64,000 nucleotides of DNA from Aulostomus chinensis. Lineage: Eukaryota > Chordata > Actinopteri > Syngnathiformes > Aulostomidae. Both the position numbers and the translations under genes were made by a program. The stretch covers positions 26,404,957-26,468,956 of the forward strand of contig JBBMOA010000007.1 of NCBI GenBank assembly GCA_037954235.1, written 5' to 3'. The notes beneath the pieces are model-generated. The model was not told the origin of the DNA and searched no databases. It saw only the letters and a program-made list of their open reading frames with translations. The first letter of the stretch is position 1, and the number at the start of each line of letters is the position of its first letter. This document shows positions 49,351 to 59,903 of the stretch, piece by piece.

Positions 49351-51234
49351 GGTCACTTACAACAAAGAAATGGTAGTGGATGAATTTTTCATAAACCTTT
49401 GATAGATGTGGACTTTGAGTTTGGCCAAAGTGAAAATGGTATGCTCAGATCAGGCCTGTAATTAGAATAAAAAAATAGTGCTGCATAAAAATGGTTTTCA
49501 CCTCACAGAGTTGTCGAAAAATGCAGAGCAACAGCCCAGACACAGATTCAGGCAATGCTAACTGCACATGCAGCAACTGTCAAGTCTGTGGAAAGAAACT
49601 CGAGCAGCACCGGTGCTCATCAGCTTATGAAGCTGTATGACATAATCGTGGGGATATGGCAACCACTTTTCCAAAGGTATGTTGAGCAGCTCGCCACAAC
49701 AGCAGCAGTTACTAAGCTAAGATTGTAAACAGCATGGTGGATTTCTCAGTGAGCAATGTGGAGGGCTCAGTGTGTGGTACCACAGCTTTGGGGTTGTAGC
49801 GGTAAAATTCAAGTTTTACGCAGGTGCTAATGTGCTACCACTGGTCCCTATCTGACACATTCCAGCTGCACCTGTGAACACGCAAAGCAGGTGTGGATGG
49901 GAGCCTGCTGGAAGGATGAACACGCTGCTGAACCACAGCTACCTGCAGGAGAGGCTCCATCTGAGGAAGATACAGCCACATTTTTCTAAAGATACTCTCA
50001 GGGTTTCCACCCCCCCCCCCCCCCCCCCAAACAAAAAAACAAAACAAATCCACAGACACAGCACCAGTAGCCTCCAGCAAGTGCAGACAACTCTTCTCCT
50101 GCGAAGCAGAGGTGGCAGAGCTGTGATACACAGATGATGTCCCGGACACCTGAATGTGAGGATCTAGGCTAGCAAGTATCATTACTACACAAGACACCAT
50201 GTGATAACCATATAACATTATAAAGTGGACAAACTAGACACACTTGTTTTTATTGCATTTTATACTACGTGTATTTTATATGAATATTTTCATGCAATAT
50301 TCATCTTGGGACGCGATCAATGCTAGATATTATGATTGTTATTAGACCAGAGAATAAAAACAAAACAAAAACACACCTCTTGGTATTTCATTTTCCACCC
50401 TCTTTTATCTTGTATTGACATTTTAATGTAAATGCCATCTTTTTTGTTTGTTTTTTCAATACTATTTTACCAAGAGACTCCAAATCAATACCAGATATTA
50501 ACACTCGACTGAACAAATAAGGCATTTCTTCTGGATTCATTTTATGAGCTCCAATATTTTATGTGAATGTTTTTATGTAAAATACATCTCGTTTTCCAAC
50601 AGTTCCTCGTGACCCTGGGACTGCAAACAGTAGCCTACTTGTTATAAAGGATGTTTGGATAAATGGGATTTATGAAACATGCGGTTGTAGAAAACCAAAT
50701 TCAAATTTAGATCCTGGTCAGATTTTGTACCACTTCACTCTCCACTGGGCATCAACCTTGGTTCCAGTGGCTGAAGGTTAAACTTTGTCTGAAATAGCAA
50801 AAACTGTGTCACTGATCGCACAATGTTCTATTGTGTAAGACACTGCCACTTCTAATTTAATCAGCCTTTCTATTGTGAAGCAGGTAATTCTCTGAAGAGC
50901 TTTCCCAACAAAAACCTTCATATTTTTGAGTAATTTAATGAAAAATGAAGTCCCTTCTCCTACCGAGCTTGTTTCATTCCACTCTGCGGTGCCTTTCATG
51001 TGGTAACTGTGAGGCAGTTTCCCATGCAACTCTCCACTCTTTTTTTCCCCCCCTTTTGTTTACAAGTTGTCTTTGTGATTACACAAAAAGATGTTCTGGA
51101 TTCTGGTTTACTTCATCCACTTGAAAAATTCCGACATTAGCTGGAGTATTAGAGGTTGGTAATATTTCTATAACTCTTACGCCGAAATTTATTTGGAATC
51201 AAGACAGCAACAATTGGGATCATCCATGCAATGA
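49351..51234. other. Unique non-coding stretch with C-run
   Basis: No gene was recognised. A C-run of about 18 lies at 50011-50028, followed by an A-rich AAACAAAAAAACAAAACAAA stretch. The proline run in the + open frame across it is an artefact. Confidence 0.5.
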
Positions 51235-51530
51235 AACGGGTGTGTCCCACCCAACAAAGACACCCAAAAAAGACAACCACATCTGACCAGAGGAACAGGG
51301 AAGTCAGAACCAGTAAGAACAAAGCAACAGGAGCACAGCTGAGAGCTGCGCTGCACAACAAACAAGGTAAAAATCAGCCAACACACACTAATACAAATAC
51401 AAACAACATGAGCACCAGGCTACATGGTGGAACAACAACAGACATCATATCTTTGACTCACAGACAACAGAGGGAACAGGAGCAATCAATACAAAGCTAA
51501 AAGAAAATAAAACAAACAAAAGTAGCACTG
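51235..51530. repeat. A/CA-rich segment, possible decayed repeat
   Basis: Very A-rich on +, with words such as AACAAAGACACCC, GAACAGGGAAG, AACAACATGAGCACC and AAAATAAAACAAACAAAAG. These recall the A-rich strand of a common fish dispersed repeat, also suspected at 61566. No boundaries or repeats were proven. Confidence 0.3.
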
Positions 51531-52264
51531 GGGAAAAGGATTGTTTGTGCAGGTATTGAGCTGGAGAGCCAGCACGTTTGTGAAAGGCTCTTTTGCTTCC
51601 TACTGGATAATTTCCGAGTTGCAGGTATATTTTGAGCCGTATATCACACACTGCACTGTTTATTGTCCGTCACTCTTTAAATGGCGTCTGCGATCCCCGT
51701 GATCCCCCAGTCTGTAAAAGCCTACCATGCACACGCACGTTTGTGCTGTGTCATTGAAAAACAGTCCCGTGGTGTATCGTGCCAAAAACTTGCTATAATA
51801 GGCCTCTGGATAATTATTACTTTGAGTGATGGCATAATGAGGGCTTTATAAATATGCATGGGTCACTAGAGATAGTAATATGGTGGATTATTAAAACTGT
51901 AGGGTAAGAGGTCAAGCTAATGAGAGCAAGCTGAGGGGCGTACACAGCCATGACACAGGAATTACCTAAACCAGATGTCCACCTTTCCCCTTTGTTCTGG
52001 TGGCACTCGCTCAGTGTTTATTGAGATTAAGGGACAGTCATCACGCCGGGCTCTGCACCAAGCTAGCGAACTGGCTGATCACCAGGGTTTGAGATCCTCC
52101 AAACAGACATCTTTCATTATAACAATCCTAAGTTGGATATGAGAGACGTGTTGCTCTTTTGATATAATTTAATTCAGACATGAGACAGCTCTTTTAAATA
52201 CGCGCAGCAATCACAGAGGAGTGTGTGGTCTATGGACACTTGGAAAGGTCGTGCTTGTATTTTA
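51531..52264. promoter_or_regulatory. Non-coding; candidate regulatory block at about 51780-52060
   Basis: The block holds TAATTATTA at about 51811, an octamer-like ATATGCAT at 51852-51859, GGATTATTAAAAC near 51884, AGCTAATGAG near 51915 and a SOX-like CTTTGTTCT at 51990-51998. No coding frame is credible. The mix of homeodomain, POU and SOX cores suggests a neural-type enhancer; this is inference from motifs only. Confidence 0.3.
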
Positions 52265-52271
52265 TTTCACA

Positions 52272-52631
52272 GCATCCATCCATCCGTTTTCTACTGCTTA
52301 TCCTGTTAAGGGTCGAGGGGGCTGTAGCCGATCCCAGCTATCTTCTGCCTAAACCCTGGACAGGTCACCAGTCCATCACAGGGCCAACACATAGAGACAG
52401 ACAACCATTCACACTCACAGTCACACCTACGGTCAATTTAGAGTATCAATCAGCCTCGTCCCCTCTTGATGTTGGACTGTGGGAGGAAGCTGGAGTACCA
52501 GAGAGAACCCACACAGGAACAGGGAGAACATGGAGACTCACCCAGAAAGACCGCATGTCCGAGCCAGGGCTTGAACCCAGAACCTTCATGCTGTGAGTGG
52601 ACAGTGCTGACCATTGCACCACCTGACGCCC
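52272..52631 (-). mobile_element. Full-length tRNA-headed SINE, minus strand
   Basis: Read on the minus strand it begins GGGCGTCAGGTGGTGCAATG, passes a B box (GGGTTCAAGCCCT), then the central CCCACAGTCCAAC segment, here missing a few bases, and the shared tail. It ends in GGAT repeats (CATCCATCCATCC on +). TTTCACA at 52265-52271 and at 52632-52638 is a perfect 7-bp target-site duplication. Confidence 0.9.
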
Positions 52632-52755
52632 TTTCACACCATCTACATTGAATAGATGAGTCTCATATAATTTAGTTGATGGGGAGCATTGTGATCATTT
52701 TGATGTGACACCCGGTGCAGTGGGGAACTACTGACTCAAGCCGTGTTTCACATCG

Positions 52756-52827
52756 GAGCAGAGTAAACATGGCGCTTGAGCTGACCACATACTGAATGCG
52801 TGGGCTTTTTCCTTTACTGCTCAGCAG
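52756..52827 (+). repeat. 72-bp direct repeat, copy A
   Basis: It starts GAGCAGAGTAAACATGGCGC and ends with a pyrimidine tract and GCTCAGCAG, followed by GTATGC. It matches 53312-53384 with six substitutions and one single-base indel. Similarity stops abruptly at both edges. Confidence 0.85.
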
Positions 52828-53311
52828 GTATGCAAGATGTGGCATAAAGCAGTTAAAGTCAAGTCAGGGTGTCAATTCGGAGTACTCGTGTACTCAGCTA
52901 GATTTACGAGCAGAATGAATGTTTGAGCTAAAAGTTAGGACGTAGTTTGCCGTTTAGCTAGTGCCCTACTGGTTGATGTGTGAGTGAGTGAGTGTCAGTC
53001 AGTGTGAGCCACCTCAGCTCCTCCTTGGTTGGGCAGTAAGATGTGAAATAACCAGTGTCTTTGTTTTCCTTGTTCATTTGAAATGCAGCCACTGGACCTC
53101 TGAAAGCAGACCGTACCACTTCATGGTCAGTGTGCATTGTGTTGTCACCATGTCAGGCTGACTGTTAAATGTAATCAAGCAAAAATTAAGCACTAGGGTG
53201 TATATTTTGAAGTGCTTGTGTGTTTATTTCTGATACAGGAATGTGTTCTGTTGGGGATGTTAATATTGTATTTGAAGAATACGATTGATGTGTTTTTGAT
53301 TCTGTTAGCAA

Positions 53312-53384
53312 GAGCAGAGTAAACAGGGCGCTTGAGCTGACCACACACTGAACGCGTGTGCTTTTTTCCTTTTCTGCTCCGCAG
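53312..53384 (+). repeat. 72-bp direct repeat, copy B
   Basis: It starts GAGCAGAGTAAACAGGGCGC and ends CTTTTTTCCTTTTCTGCTCCGCAG-like, a good match to a 3' splice site. It is the partner of the copy at 52756. Confidence 0.85.
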
Positions 53385-53449
53385 TTTTACGGGCTGTGCG
53401 ACAGAGTTGGTTCTGGCCCAGACACCCCGAGGTCTGAGGCCGTAATGCA

Positions 53450-53451
<2 letters not shown>

Positions 53452-53496
<45 letters not shown>
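53452..53496. repeat. (GT)n microsatellite
   Basis: About 22 GT units. Confidence 0.95.
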
Positions 53497-53498
<2 letters not shown>

Positions 53499-56400
53499 AA
53501 AGTTTTAAAAATGCTTCAAGCAGTGAACTGCAACCATTGTGTCTTTTGCCCTCTAAAGAAGTTGGTGTGGTGTGTTTTGACAGGGCAACAGCAGGGAGCG
53601 ACTCCAACGGCATGGCTACCATCTGCAGCTCACTGGAGGGAGCTGTGCCTTTATAGAAAACACAGTTTAGCTAACTACATGACAAAGATGAATATCGTTC
53701 ATTTTGCTAACTAATACAAACAGGTTTGTTTTTCTTTTTCTTTTTTTTTTTTGCCCAGGCTATTTGACATCATAGTTGTGATTTTGTCAAAGGAAAATGG
53801 AGAACATTAAAGACCAGTTTCACTTCCTCTCTGTTGTTTTCAGAGTCAGGTGTTTAAAACCTGTTCCATTTACTGCCTGCTGGCCGTAGTTTCAAATGAA
53901 CCCATCAGACTGCACCAGTGACCTGTGTTTTATCTCTGTTGTTGTCTGAGTCAGAGGTTGCTGCTGCTCAGAGCTACACAACGCAGCTGTAGGTGGACAA
54001 AGTCAACAACTTTAATTGACAATGAGGAAGACGGATGACTATGAGCAACAGAGCAGTAATCTAATATGGCAACAGAAGATTTTCAATTTGCCCATAAATA
54101 CTTTGCACCATGACACACAAATTCTAAATTGTCCTTACATCCCAAATAGTTCATTAAATACTGAATGTATTTGCTGAATTTTTGGCTCATAAATTCAGTG
54201 ATGCTTGATAGAATTTCTCTTTGCAAAAGGAGCACAAATTCAGTGTGCAAATCTACAATAGAATGTAAGAAATGTACTGTAGGTACCAGGGAATCTAAAA
54301 TTGCCATGGCTTATTTTTATTCTACATTTATATTAATGCGTCTGGTGAGAGCCCTTAAATAGCACCCATTTTATCACATGCAACTGTATCTCGAAAATGT
54401 GTTAACAAACACAATTTCATCTTCATTGTTTTGTGAAGTTGCACCAAAAAAATCTAATTATTTAAACATTATCTCCCAATGGAGAGACTCGCCGAGGGGT
54501 CCAGACCTCATGTTAGTCTTTTAGGAGAAACAATGAGAATCGTATCCAAGATTCTTACAGCAGCTGATACGAAAATTCAAAGACCAAAGTCTCCCCTTTT
54601 CACGTCTGCAGATACACAACAGATTGCTTCAACGCTCTCACAAATTGCTTGTATACAAGCAGTTGTCGTGCGCAGGCACACGCGTATCAATTCCACAGTC
54701 TTCTTTGACACGGACATGCATGTGCTACACTAGCTAGCTGATCCGCAGGGAAATTCAGGGGCTGAACACTTCTTGGGGGTGACAGTGGTGTTGAAAAGAA
54801 GCAATGCTGTCACACACCGATCTATGGTTTCATGTCTGCATTACCCTTGGGGTTACGCTGTGAATCTTAAGCAAGGACAAGAGCAAACGCATGAAAGCTG
54901 CGAAGAGTTTGTCTGTGAACGGACAAAAAGTCTAAGCTTTCATCAAGGTACTGTTAAATAATTCATGGTTGTGTATGATTGGCTGCAAGCACCAACCCTT
55001 TTTCACAAGGTGTGTGTTTGCCTCACACGGAAAAACTGCAGATGCCACAGTCATTGTGGATATTTACTGCAACTTCCAGGAAGAAGGGGATCGGGCAGAT
55101 ATCTTCTGTTATTTACTGCCACATCACCACAGCTGTACACACACACACACACACACACACACACCTGAGCGATGGAGCGCATGGAGCAAATTCATTCCCA
55201 TTATTCAACTGAGGGGAGAGTTATGGTTTTGCTGTATTAGTTGTTGTCTTCTCACAAATAATCACACGATCAGACACAGCCTACATCCGCTGACCATTTT
55301 ACTATTTTTAGCAACTGGCACAACAAAAGCAAATATTTAAGCTCTGCCTTTCAACTGGAGCCCACGTTTTTGCTGTCAATCCACAGAACACAGTGACAGA
55401 TTTGACGTCACAGTTGTAATATATCCCACCAGGCTGTCATTGCTCCACCCCTTTCTGTCACATGAAGTCGTTGGCCTCATCTTTTCACCTGATGATGAGC
55501 AGCGTCGCCAGGAGGATGTGGCGTGAGGGAGGATCGAGCTTTGAGTTCATCTCCCTGGCTGACCAGAGGAGGAGTCAGTTCAACGTCCCCTCATCACCTG
55601 GCCTCTAAACACGCAGAAACGCCCAGTTGTCCCATGAGCATGATGTGAGCATTTTGAGTGCACAGACCAATAATATCATAGATGGGTGGTGAACACATTC
55701 GATATAGTGGTCGATTTCGACTTTCCGAATCACCCGTGTCATCCACAGCCACACATCGGGCCTCAGTGTTCATATGCGCAAACTCCACAAGAACAAGTGG
55801 GATGGGTATTTGTGTACCTCTTGTAACAATAAAGTCTTTGTAAGCCACTTTGTTTCCAGTGTGTAAAACTAATTTGAGGGCTGAAAATAATCCCAGGACA
55901 TTTTGTGAATGAGGCCCATTTATGCAAGAACAAGAGCTTTTATTGACTCTGTGATGAACTGAAAGTAGATAATATTGGTATAGAAATGTTAAATCTCATT
56001 TCTATAATATCCCAAATAAATTACTGAACTGTGTATTAATCCATCACTGCCAGCTTGAACACTTGAAGTGATTACATCCAAGCTAGCTGTGTATAGAAGA
56101 ACCAGAGTTTTTATCCTCTAAGTCCAAGCAAGAGGAGCCACAAACATGCTTGCTCTGAGGAGCCAGATATCCTCCGAGCTCTCCCCACTCGCCTCCCATC
56201 CATCCACCTCTGATTCTTAATCCTGTCTGTAAGCTGAGCGCAGCGGGTTGTCCTGACCGCTTTTGCCACCCATACTCTTAACCCATGCCTCAAAATGTAC
56301 GCTGATTTAGAGCATGAATCATCAGTGTAGGATTATATTGAATGAGTCATGTCAGCCCAGGGATGCCCGCTGCGCTTTTCAAAGGATGTGTTGGCTGAAT

Positions 56401-57009
56401 TTTTTTGCAATGTACGTGGTTGGTTGGACAATATATCGCTGTTGGGGCACAGACTCAAGGATAAATATATCAGTTCCTATTTCACTTTAACCATATTTGC
56501 TTCAGGACCAACAACAATAAAAAAACAAACAAACTTGCAGTTTTGTGCCTTTTTGCTGGATTCCACAGAAACAGTTGGCTTCTTATGACATAGTTCTGAC
56601 ACGAACATAAGCTGTTCTATACTGAGATTCGACACATATATCATAGACATTTATCACATTCTGTGACCTGCCTTGGTGTGTTCGCTGTGCTCATAATGGT
56701 GGATTATGGTCAGGACCTAAACTGGACTAACCAGATGATGTGAGCGTTATCCTTGGTGTGGTGTGATTCTTGTTGGTAAAGTTAGTTGACATGCACCCAG
56801 AGGGTTCACTATCCTACACATGAGCTTGGTTATCTGCTTTGTGAAGATAACCATCATCTTCCTCAGCTCCCAGCTTGCTTATCTTCTCAGCTCCGTGCAC
56901 AAGCCAGGAATATGACTCAGTTTTCAGATTGAAAAGCAGATGTGACTGTAACAGCTCCCCTCGCCTTAGCTGTGTATTATAACCTGCACTCTTTTCAGAT
57001 GTAGATACA
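53497..57009. other. Unique non-coding stretch
   Basis: No gene was recognised. A frame open from 54479 to 54733 (+, 84 codons) has protein-like composition, but no motif, splice site or promoter context supports it. The 55136-55164 AC array is listed separately. Confidence 0.5.
55136..55164. repeat. (AC)n microsatellite
   Basis: About 14 AC units. Confidence 0.95.
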
Positions 57010-57574
57010 TAAAATAATGCCATTAACTCCAACTGTTATATTTGTGCAGACCAGACTGCAGACAGAGGGGGAAATAAGGAGGGATGGAGAGATTCTCCTC
57101 TCCTCCCCTCCCCTCTCCCAATCTCTCATCACATACTGCAGCTCCTCCCTCCACCTTGCCCTTCTCCACATCCCCTCCCTTCTGCTGTCTCTCTTTCTCT
57201 GTCTCTATCCCCCTTTCGTTCTCTCTAAATCGTTCCACCTAGCATCGTTTTCCCTGTGCATGTGTGCATGTGTGTGTGGCTGGCTGTGTGAACTGCATGT
57301 GTCAGTGTGTATACACATGTGGCTTTACAGCTGACGGGAAGGACTCATGAAGTGCTCTGGACTTGGATATCAGATTCTCCTTCTTCTCCATATGCACGTT
57401 TACCACCTTTTTCACAACACTCCAGTTTCCTCCCATTGAAGAATCTAATTTTCCTCCTCTCAGGGGGTTGCATCTTCATGGAATCTTCAAACCTTTCCCC
57501 ACTATCTTGGATTTAATGAGCAGCCACCCTGGAATGAAGCAAGCAATTTCTGGATTGTCTTCGTTAAAGCTCCG
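57010..57574 (+). other. Candidate 5' exon of a + strand gene running off the window
   Basis: A polypyrimidine-rich leader (about 57095-57235, CTCCTCTCCTCCCCTCCCCT) is followed by mixed sequence ending at CTCCG|GTAAGG, a strong donor (GT at 57575-57576). A frame containing ATGs at 57516 and 57534 stays open up to the donor and is closed only by a TAA inside the intron. The ATG at 57534 has a purine at -3 and would start MKQAISGLSSLKLR. This layout is usual for a 5' UTR exon with the start codon just before intron 1. I do not recognise the product, and no second exon is seen before 64000. The left boundary is a guess, and chance remains possible. Confidence 0.35.
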
Positions 57575-58015
57575 GTAAGGATACCTTTTTCTCCTGCCTC
57601 CTCTCTGCAATCACTCTCTTTCTGCATATCTGTCTGCTTCTCTTACTTCTCATAATGTATTGGCAGGTGCGAGCTGTACACATCACGGTGGGAGCAGTTA
57701 AATGAAGCAGAGCAAGGACATTGAGAGAGAAAATGAGAATGGGCTGGCGAGGGAGTGTGACAGAGAGAGAAGCAGGGAACAGAAATGTATGCCAACACCA
57801 GCAGGGCTGCTCACGCTGTAGGCTGGAGGGAAAAATGTCCCACTTGGTTCTGGCTATTGATCTCCTGTTATTTTCAGCTCCAGTCATTTAGAGACAACTT
57901 TCACTGACAGTGATGGTTTTGGCCATTTGTGACAGCTGACAGGATGTAAATCCTGAATGTGCTTTTAGTGATGGCAGAAGTGAATAAAGGAAATCATGTG
58001 CCTGGACTTGTGAGA

Positions 58016-58040
58016 GTGTGTGTGTGTGTGTGTGTGTGTG
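58016..58040. repeat. (GT)n microsatellite
   Basis: About 12 GT units. Confidence 0.9.
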
Positions 58041-58754
58041 TTTACTGTATGTGAATGTAGGTCTGATGTGACTAGCAGACTTAATTTCCCTATTTTTTTG
58101 CACGGTTGTCTGCATCCATGTTCCTCCTTGACTGATGGATTAAATTGCAGCTTCTAAAATGTGTCTGATTACCTGTTGGGGCCTTTTGACAGCAGCCCCA
58201 ACGTGACAGACACCATTTCAGAGAAAGTCCTTTCATTCTGATTTTATTTTTATTAATAGTTTTTATTTGCTAGGGATGTTGCGCATCAATCAGCATATGT
58301 ATATAAAAAGTACATTCTGTCATTGCACCCAGGTTGGCAGGAATGCTAATTTACATCCATAGTCCTTTGGAAGGTAGGACAAAGATATAAAAAAAAAAAA
58401 ACCAAAATTATGTACAATACTTAGAAAACATAACTTAAATGGATTGAAAATGAGAAACAGGCTGAGCTATAATAATCAGCGTGAGTGATTCAATAAGAAA
58501 TGTAACTCCAAGGTTATAAATATTAAGAGTTTATTTAGATTTTTCATTTTGTCAGTTGGAAGCAGGAATCTAAGATGATGTTGCTATTTTGGTCCTCTGT
58601 GCATGCTGGATGAGCCTCTTTCCTTTTATCTTTACTGCTATCATATTATCAATTCTCTGTTCATCTCTCTTTCTCTCTGGCCCCACCGAACTCTCCAGGG
58701 AGAGAGGTAAAAGACAGACTGCTAAAAGGGAGATGGTGAGAGATGTTGGGCTAC

Positions 58755-58755
<1 letters not shown>

Positions 58756-58797
<42 letters not shown>
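58756..58797. repeat. (GA)n microsatellite
   Basis: About 21 GA units in a broader purine-rich stretch. Confidence 0.95.
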
Positions 58798-58800
<3 letters not shown>

Positions 58801-58985
58801 GGGGGGCACTAGCTGGTACTAATGAAAGCAGAGAAGAGAACAGGAGAAAGATTGCTCGTAGAAGCTGAGGTCGGAGAGAGAATACAGCAGTGAAAGATTG
58901 ACAGGAAACCAGAGACCAGAAAGGGACACAGGGAGAGAGGGAGTGTGTGCTAACAAACTCCAGAAAGGGCTTTTAGGCAAGCTTT

Positions 58986-59030
58986 TGGTGGGTAGGTGGT
59001 GGTGGTGGTGGTGGCGGTGGCGGTGGGGGG
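58986..59030. repeat. (GGT)n / GGC G-rich tract
   Basis: GGT units grade into GGCGGT and end in a G-run near 59025-59030. The + strand has G-quadruplex-like potential of the two-tetrad kind. Its translation as a Trp/Arg run is an artefact. Confidence 0.85.
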
Positions 59031-59148
59031 TCATCTTACTCTCTTCCATTTCCATAGCTGAGTCCGGGACCTGCGTCTAGCACATGCCTGCCTGGATGCA
59101 CTCTCTGTCAAGGACATCAATATTTATCAAATTTCCCATTTCAGAGAG

Positions 59149-59540
59149 GAAACCATGATAACGCCAGATGATGGAAAAATAATAAAAGATAAATCAAATT
59201 ACCTCACCTTCACTACGCCCTCCGTCTCAGTTTCATTTATAATTCCAGTGCTTAGGCAAGTTTGGCTGATATTGTCGCAATTTGAAAAACAGGGTCGGCC
59301 ACAGTCAGAGGCTCAGGTTTTCATGGGTTATATTTTAGAGATTCAGACAAATTGGGAGGGTGATGGAAAATTATTGCGAAGCACATCTTCAAGAAAAGAC
59401 CAAGTATCAAATGGTTCCTCCTCATTTTTATATGCATCTTGTCAGTGTTCTGTTCTACAATTTTCTCATTCCATCCATGATTTTGCTGAGTCCCCAGGCG
59501 CCGCCCGGTCATTACAGGAGGAACATCTGATGTAATCAAA
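59149..59540. promoter_or_regulatory. Candidate conserved-looking non-coding block with 126-codon frame
   Basis: Even-composition unique sequence is open on + from 59155 to 59535. The translation has no signal peptide, membrane span or known motif, and no flanking splice signals fit. TTATATGCATCTTG near 59428 and AAAATTATTGCGAAG near 59367 (octamer- and C/EBP-like) suit an enhancer. Whether it is coding or regulatory cannot be decided here; I favour regulatory. Confidence 0.28.
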
Positions 59541-59821
59541 CATCCCATCTATATCAAGCTCCCATGCTAGTGTCTTCACAAGATGCACAGCTACATGAAA
59601 TAGTACGTTTACACTCTCTGGCACCACCTAGTGGACACATGAAATGATATTTGCATCACGGTGCATATTCATTGCTCCTTTGTCGCAATTCCAAACATTG
59701 TCAAGTTTCTCCTCCTTCTCACTCTATGGAACAGTTACACACTGGAACGTGTGTGCGTGTGTGCGTGTGTGTGTGTGTGTGGGGGGGGGGGCAATAATCA
59801 CAGCTTGCAAGAGATTTAATA
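59541..59821. repeat. (GT)n/(GTGTGC)n array with G-run
   Basis: The array proper is 59749-59791, GTGTGC-like units passing into GT repeats and an 11-G run. The flanks are unique. Confidence 0.7.
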
Positions 59822-59903
59822 AGGGGCCAAGCATGAGGGTGCTGTCGGGGCCCAAAGTCCACTTTGGCAGAATTATGCACTCTGAGGTCTTTTTAGTTCT
59901 GAC
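59822..59903 (+). repeat. Possible end fragment of the GGGCCAAGG-type repeat
   Basis: AGGGGCCAAGCATGAGGGTG, then CCACTTTGGCAGAATTATGC and TCTGAGGTCTTTTTAGTTC resemble the end of the repeat also seen at 23863. Divergence is high. Confidence 0.35.

Larger units (their letters stand above)
52639..53451. other. Non-coding; contains a 72-bp direct repeat pair
   Basis: No gene was recognised. GTGAGTGAGTGAGTG-type short tandems lie near 52980. The direct repeat copies at 52756 and 53312 are listed separately. Confidence 0.5.
57577..59148. other. Non-coding, purine/GT-rich simple-sequence region
   Basis: If 57010-57574 is an exon this would be its first intron. The simple repeats are listed separately. 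Otherwise there is unique sequence without recognisable genes. Confidence 0.5.

Noticed and set aside
52225..52596. 123-codon + strand open frame
   Set aside because: It runs antisense through the minus-strand SINE; the same peptide words recur at other SINE copies.
54479..54733. 84-codon + strand frame with protein-like composition
   Set aside because: No homologous family recognised and no flanking signals. Kept as non-coding.
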